From Archangium violaceum (GTDB taxonomy: Bacteria > Myxococcota > Myxococcia > Myxococcales > Myxococcaceae): DNA of 64,000 nucleotides. Where the stretch lies: positions 10,481,501 to 10,545,500 of the forward strand of contig NZ_CP069338.1 of the NCBI RefSeq assembly GCF_016859125.1, read 5' to 3'. The first letter of the stretch is position 1. Each line of letters opens with the position of its first letter. A program made the translations under genes and the position numbers. This document shows, one piece after another, positions 59,750 through 64,000 of this stretch. The notes under the pieces are model-generated. The model made no database searches. It worked only from the letters and a program-made list of their open reading frames with translations, and was not told the DNA's origin.

Positions 59750-61309
59750 ATGCCCTGGGTCATGGCCCAGGGGTCCGATTCCTTCTCCGAGCTCGCCCAG
59801 TACACCCTCGATCGTCACTCCATCCGGCGGATGCCGGAACCGTTCTGCCGCCGCAACGTGGTGGTGGTGCTGGGCAAGGTCGACACGAAGACGCCCGATG
59901 CGCCCGTCACCATTGGCATGTTGGAGCCCGAGGACCAGGCCCTGCGCCTGGAGCTCGCCGACTACCTGCAGCGCCCCATCCACGCGGTGAAGCTGAACCG
60001 CTACGAGATCGAGAAGGCCCTGGAGGCGGGCTTCGGCGTCGGCGCCCAGACGAAGTCGGACCTGGTCATCCGCAAGCGCCCCGCCTCCAACCGCCAGCCC
60101 ACCCCCGTCGAGCTCGTGGACGACATCCTCGCGGGCGCCATCGAGCGCAGGGCCTCGGACATCCACATCGAGAGCTACCTCGAGGACGTGGACCTGCGCT
60201 ACCGCATCGACGGCATCCTCCACCAGTCCCACACGGACATGGATCCCGAGTCCGTGCAGGAGGTGGTCAGCCGCATCAAGATCCTCGCCGGGATGGACAT
60301 CACCGAGCGCCGTCGGCCCCAGGATGGCCGCATCCGCGCCGTCATCGCTCGGAGCGAGGAGCAGAAGGTCATCGACTACCGGGTGAGCGTGACGCCGAGC
60401 CCCGGCGGCGAGGACGTGGTCATCCGCGTGCTCGACTCGAGCGTGGGGCTCGTGCCCGTGAGCAAGCTGGGGATGAACCCGACGATGGAGCGGCTCTTCC
60501 TCCAGCTCCTGTCCAACCCCGAGGGCCTCATCCTCGTCACCGGCCCCACCGGCAGCGGCAAGACGACGACCCTCTACGGGGCGCTCGCGCAGCTCAACGA
60601 CGGGCGCAAGAAGATCATCACCGCCGAGGACCCCATCGAGTACTACGTCCCCAAGGTGAACCAGAAGGAGGTCTCCCCGCAGATGTCCCACGCGGTGCTG
60701 CTGCGCGCCCTGTTGCGGCAGGATCCGAACGTGATGCTCGTGGGGGAGATCCGCGATCTGGAGACGGGCAGCATGGCCCTCAACGCCGCGGCCACCGGCC
60801 ACGTCGTGCTCGGGACGCTCCACACCGCCGATGCCGTGGGCGCCGTGGGACGGCTCCGAGGCCTGGAGCTGGAGAGCTCCGACATCGCGGACTCACTGCT
60901 CGCGGTGCTGGCCCAGCGGCTCGTGCGCCGCATCTGCGTCAGGTGCGCGGTGCCCACCCCGCCCACGCCGGAGCAGCGGGAGTTGCTCGGTCCGCTGCTG
61001 GACGGCATCCAGCTCCAGGTGGGCCAGGGCTGCGAGGAGTGCCGTCACACCGGCTACCGCGGGCGCGTGGGCATCTACGAGCTGCTGGTGGTGGACTCGG
61101 AGATGCAGGATCTCATCGCCAGCGGTGCCCATGGCGTCCAGCTGCGCCGCCACGCGCGCACGCACGGCTTCCGCACACTCGTCGAGGACGCGCTGGACAA
61201 GATCGCCGCCGGCCACACCACGCTGGCGGAGCTGCTGCGCGTGGTGCCCTACCGGCAGCTCGTCAGCACCCGCGAGGATCGTCAGCGGGAGTTACAACAC
61301 GCGGGCTGA
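59750..61309 (+). CDS. GspE/PilB-type secretion ATPase, stand-alone
   Basis: A 519-residue ATPase of the type II secretion/type IV pilus family. It has the N2-like segment with VELVDDILAGAIERRASDIH, IHIESYLEDVDLRYRIDG, RRPQDGRIR, Walker A LVTGPTGSGKTTTLYG, Asp box ITAEDPIEYY, Walker B LVGEIRD, His box GTLHTADAVGAV and the four-Cys zinc site (CVRC, then GCEECRHTGYRGR). The N-terminal domain (1-~120) is shorter than in PilB. No other pilus or secretion gene is nearby, so its partner system is elsewhere. An ATG at 59762 is an equally possible start. It is divergent from the lysyl-oxidase gene over 129 bases. Confidence 0.9.
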   Translation: MPWVMAQGSDSFSELAQYTLDRHSIRRMPEPFCRRNVVVVLGKVDTKTPDAPVTIGMLEPEDQALRLELADYLQRPIHAVKLNRYEIEKALEAGFGVGAQTKSDLVIRKRPASNRQPTPVELVDDILAGAIERRASDIHIESYLEDVDLRYRIDGILHQSHTDMDPESVQEVVSRIKILAGMDITERRRPQDGRIRAVIARSEEQKVIDYRVSVTPSPGGEDVVIRVLDSSVGLVPVSKLGMNPTMERLFLQLLSNPEGLILVTGPTGSGKTTTLYGALAQLNDGRKKIITAEDPIEYYVPKVNQKEVSPQMSHAVLLRALLRQDPNVMLVGEIRDLETGSMALNAAATGHVVLGTLHTADAVGAVGRLRGLELESSDIADSLLAVLAQRLVRRICVRCAVPTPPTPEQRELLGPLLDGIQLQVGQGCEECRHTGYRGRVGIYELLVVDSEMQDLIASGAHGVQLRRHARTHGFRTLVEDALDKIAAGHTTLAELLRVVPYRQLVSTREDRQRELQHAG

Positions 61310-61330
61310 GGGGCCCCCGCCCCGGGCCGC

Positions 61331-61576
61331 TCACTGCAACAGGAGGAAGAGCGCGGCCAGCCCCAGCCCCAGAAGCACCAGCACCACCACCAGCGTCCGC
61401 GGCGGGAGGGCCTCGACCCTCGTCCGCGAGGGTGCCTTGGGAGGAAGCGGCTCGGGCGGCACGTACGGATCCTTCGAGATGCTCAGCCGCAGCTGAACCG
61501 AGGGAGACAGGTTGCGCCCGAGGTCCTCGGGCCGCACGGGCTCCCCATTGATGATGAGACGAGGCGGCTCCGTCAT
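61331..61576 (-). CDS. small tail-anchored protein, unknown function
   Basis: An 81-residue protein with a hydrophilic N-terminus (LIINGEPVRPEDLGRN, a strand-turn pattern) and a C-terminal membrane segment (TLVVVLVLLGLGLAALFLLLQ). It looks like a tail-anchored inner-membrane protein. The start ATG is at 61576. It converges with the ATPase gene, 21 bases apart. Small size makes it a moderate call, but the membrane tail and the Pro-rich linker argue against chance. Confidence 0.55.
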   Translation of the reverse strand: MTEPPRLIINGEPVRPEDLGRNLSPSVQLRLSISKDPYVPPEPLPPKAPSRTRVEALPPRTLVVVLVLLGLGLAALFLLLQ

Positions 61577-61816
61577 CGACCCACTCTACCCCCTTCGAGG
61601 CGGGCCCCCGGGGATGTCCTTTTGTTCCAGTGGGGGACCCCTCCCTCTGTAGAAATGACAGTCCGAGGCACGGGTCCTTCCGCTTGCCTGGCTGTAGGAC
61701 ACACGTGTTTTCAAGGGCTTATGAATTGGCGCGCGGGTTGCTTAGAGAATCCAGCGTGGGGCGGGCGGCGTGGGGCGTTGGCAACAGGACGAACAACCCG
61801 GACTCGAGGGCGGACC

Positions 61817-62050
61817 ATGGCGAAGACCCAGCGTGGTGGACAGGTGATGAAGGTGGCGCGGCAGGTGAAGGGGACGGCGGGGCGGGCAGTGGCGAAGGCG
61901 GCCCGGCCAGTGCGCAAGGTGCAGGTGACCCTGGGTGATTTGATCGCCGCGGCCATGGACGTGGCGGGCGAGACGAAGGCCGCCGCGAAGCTGGTGTCGT
62001 CGCGCGCGATGGAAGAAGTGACGGGACGTCACATCGTGTTCGTGGGTTGA
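61817..62050 (+). CDS. small basic conserved protein, unknown function
   Basis: A 77-residue protein rich in Lys, Ala and Val ([20 protein letters not shown], then [15 protein letters not shown]). The C-terminus has a short hydrophobic end (HIVFVG). It may bind nucleic acid or membranes, but I know of no family. The start at 61817 is an ATG; the ORF could extend to 61622, but nothing supports that. It precedes msrA by 84 bases in the same direction. The region 61577-61816 before it has no other gene. Confidence 0.5.
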   Translation: MAKTQRGGQVMKVARQVKGTAGRAVAKAARPVRKVQVTLGDLIAAAMDVAGETKAAAKLVSSRAMEEVTGRHIVFVG

Positions 62051-62133
62051 GGGAGCGATCGCCAGCACGCTCCCCCGCCCCCCGGACGCTCACATTCCCG
62101 GCGCGAGCCCGCACGCCGCGTTATTTTCGGGGC

Positions 62134-62793
<660 letters not shown>

Positions 62794-62814
62794 CGGCGGC
62801 CGGAGCCATGCGCC

Positions 62815-64000
62815 CTACTCCGAGCGCATGGCCTCCACCGGATCCAACCTCGCGGCACGCGCCGCGGGGTAGATGCCGAACACGAGCCCCACGCCCGAGC
62901 TCATCCCCAGCGAGAGCGCCACGGCCCAGCCGGGCACCACGGTGTTGAAGCCCAGCATCCACCTCGCGAGGAAGGCCAGCCCGTAGCCGAGCCCCACGCC
63001 GATGGCGCCACCCATCAGCGACATCATCACCGCCTCGGTGGCGAACTGGCCGAGGATGCGCCACTTGCGCGCGCCCAGCGCCTTGCGGACACCGATCTCC
63101 TTCGTCCGCTCCGTCACCGACACCAGCATGATGTTGAGGATGCCGATGCCGCCCACCACCAGCGACAGCAGGCACACCCCGAAGCTGGCGATGGTGATCA
63201 CCTGGGACAGGCTGTTGAAGGTCTCGGTCATCGACTCGTTGGTGCGCACCTCGAAGTCGTTGGGCGCCAGCGGAGCCACGTCGCGCCGGCGGCGCAGCAG
63301 GTTCGTCACCTCCTCCTGCGCCTTGGAGAGCAGCTCCGGCGACCGGGCCTGCACCGTCAGGCTCACCGAGTTCACCGTCCCATAGAGCGTCTCATAGGCG
63401 CGCAGCGGCACGAAGACCACGTTGTCCATGCTCATCATGCCCAGGAAGCTGCCGCGCCGCTGCAGCACCCCCACCACGGTGAAGGGGCGGCCCTTGATGC
63501 GGATCTCCTGGCCGAGCGGCTCCATGCCCGGGAAGAGCGTGTCCACCACGTCCAGCCCCAGCACCGCGACCTGACGCCCGTCCACGGCCTCCACCTGGCC
63601 GAAGAAGCGCCCCGAGGCGATGGAGATGCCGCTGGTGTCGATGTACTCGGCCGTGGAGCCCGTGACGCGCACCGAGGGACGCGTCTCCACGCTCGAGGTG
63701 GAGAGTTTCTGGCCCCCCTTGGTGTCCGCCGCGGACACCACGCCCACCGAGGGGCAGAACTCCTGGACGGCGCGCAGGTCCTCCAGCGTCAGATCCTTGC
63801 GCTTGGCGTACATCCGCCAGTTCACCCGGCCGAAGCCCGAGGGCCACTTGCTCACCTGGAAGCTGTTGGCGCCCAGCTGCGACAGGTCGTTGTTCACCTT
63901 GAGGCGCAGGCCCTCGATGAGGGCCATCATGGTGATGACCGTCGTCACGCCGATGACGATGCCCAGCAGCGTGAGCAGCGAACGCAGCGGGTTGCCCAGG
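62815..64000 (-). CDS. MacB/FtsX-type ABC transporter permease, partial
   Basis: The C-terminal ~395 residues of a MacB-like permease; the 5' end lies beyond position 64000 on this strand. The visible part begins LGNPLRSLLTLLGIVIGVTT (first transmembrane segment), has the periplasmic core with VEAVDGRQVAVLGLDVVDTL, FPGMEPLGQEIRIKGRPF and TEMYTLYGT-like segments, and then three transmembrane helices with the MacB signature VGGIGILNIMLVSVTERTKE and IGVRKALGARK. It ends AARLDPVEAMRSE, the usual family C-terminus. It would export a substrate or link periplasmic work to a cytoplasmic ATPase. Partner genes lie outside the window. Confidence 0.9.
   Translation of the reverse strand, partial: LGNPLRSLLTLLGIVIGVTTVITMMALIEGLRLKVNNDLSQLGANSFQVSKWPSGFGRVNWRMYAKRKDLTLEDLRAVQEFCPSVGVVSAADTKGGQKLSTSSVETRPSVRVTGSTAEYIDTSGISIASGRFFGQVEAVDGRQVAVLGLDVVDTLFPGMEPLGQEIRIKGRPFTVVGVLQRRGSFLGMMSMDNVVFVPLRAYETLYGTVNSVSLTVQARSPELLSKAQEEVTNLLRRRRDVAPLAPNDFEVRTNESMTETFNSLSQVITIASFGVCLLSLVVGGIGILNIMLVSVTERTKEIGVRKALGARKWRILGQFATEAVMMSLMGGAIGVGLGYGLAFLARWMLGFNTVVPGWAVALSLGMSSGVGLVFGIYPAARAARLDPVEAMRSE

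Noticed and set aside
59621-60823. N-terminal extension of the lysyl-oxidase lipoprotein across the ATPase gene
   Set aside because: The extension lacks a signal peptide and overlaps the ATPase core; the lipobox start at 59620 is clear.

Overview
The window comes from a high-GC myxobacterium, most likely of the Cystobacter/Archangium/Melittangium group. The main evidence is a complete Frz chemosensory cluster (frzF, frzG, frzE, frzCD, frzB and frzA on the minus strand, with divergent frzZ), followed by an ECF sigma factor, its anti-sigma factor and frzS. Diagnostic residues sit where they do in Myxococcus xanthus: FrzE His49, FrzZ Asp52 and FrzS Asp55. Many predicted lipoproteins, long Pro/Ala linkers and densely packed genes fit the same origin. 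I saw no tRNA, rRNA, CRISPR array, insertion sequence or prophage gene.

Layout. Positions 1-4.4 kb hold the end of an aromatic-catabolism operon: a flavin hydroxylase tail, an extradiol dioxygenase, an FAH-family hydrolase, a metallo-beta-lactamase-fold hydrolase and a short-chain dehydrogenase. Positions 4.4-8 kb carry a TrmN6-like methyltransferase, a DUF1015 protein, a multi-spanning membrane protein and a polyhydroxyalkanoate-system protein. Positions 8-16.8 kb are the frz locus, where FrzCD signals through FrzA/FrzB to the kinase FrzE and then to FrzZ, with FrzF and FrzG as methyltransferase and methylesterase. Positions 16.8-24.6 kb hold an amidase, a radical SAM protein, alanine dehydrogenase, the sigma/anti-sigma pair and frzS. 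Positions 24.7-37.9 kb are mainly housekeeping (hom, birA, coaX, udk), with two lipoproteins, a HARE-HTH-like protein with a very basic tail, a beta-propeller protein and a MetX-like protein that has lost its nucleophile.

Positions 38.2-42.1 kb hold two tandem paralogous lipoproteins built on perfect pentapeptide (NGLxx) repeats. They converge, one base apart, on a DUF692/MNIO-type enzyme with an extra C-terminal domain. This is the best candidate here for an undescribed system. Positions 42.8-52.9 kb are a five-gene operon around a 1572-residue bacterial alpha-2-macroglobulin with an intact CVEQ thioester motif. Its neighbours match the Escherichia coli yfaA/T/S/Q/P set, and the last gene has SxxK, SxN and KTGT motifs plus a SpoIID-like end.

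Positions 53-64 kb hold a sterol-desaturase-family protein, a pectinacetylesterase-like lipoprotein with a probable leaderless start, small Cys-rich lipoproteins, a monofunctional transglycosylase, a lipoprotein joining FG-GAP repeats to a lysyl-oxidase domain, a stand-alone GspE/PilB-type ATPase, MsrA and the C-terminal part of a MacB/FtsX-type permease. Related CCCTCTCC-type hairpins lie in three convergent gene junctions. Start choices, promoters and hairpins were read by eye; no database search was possible.
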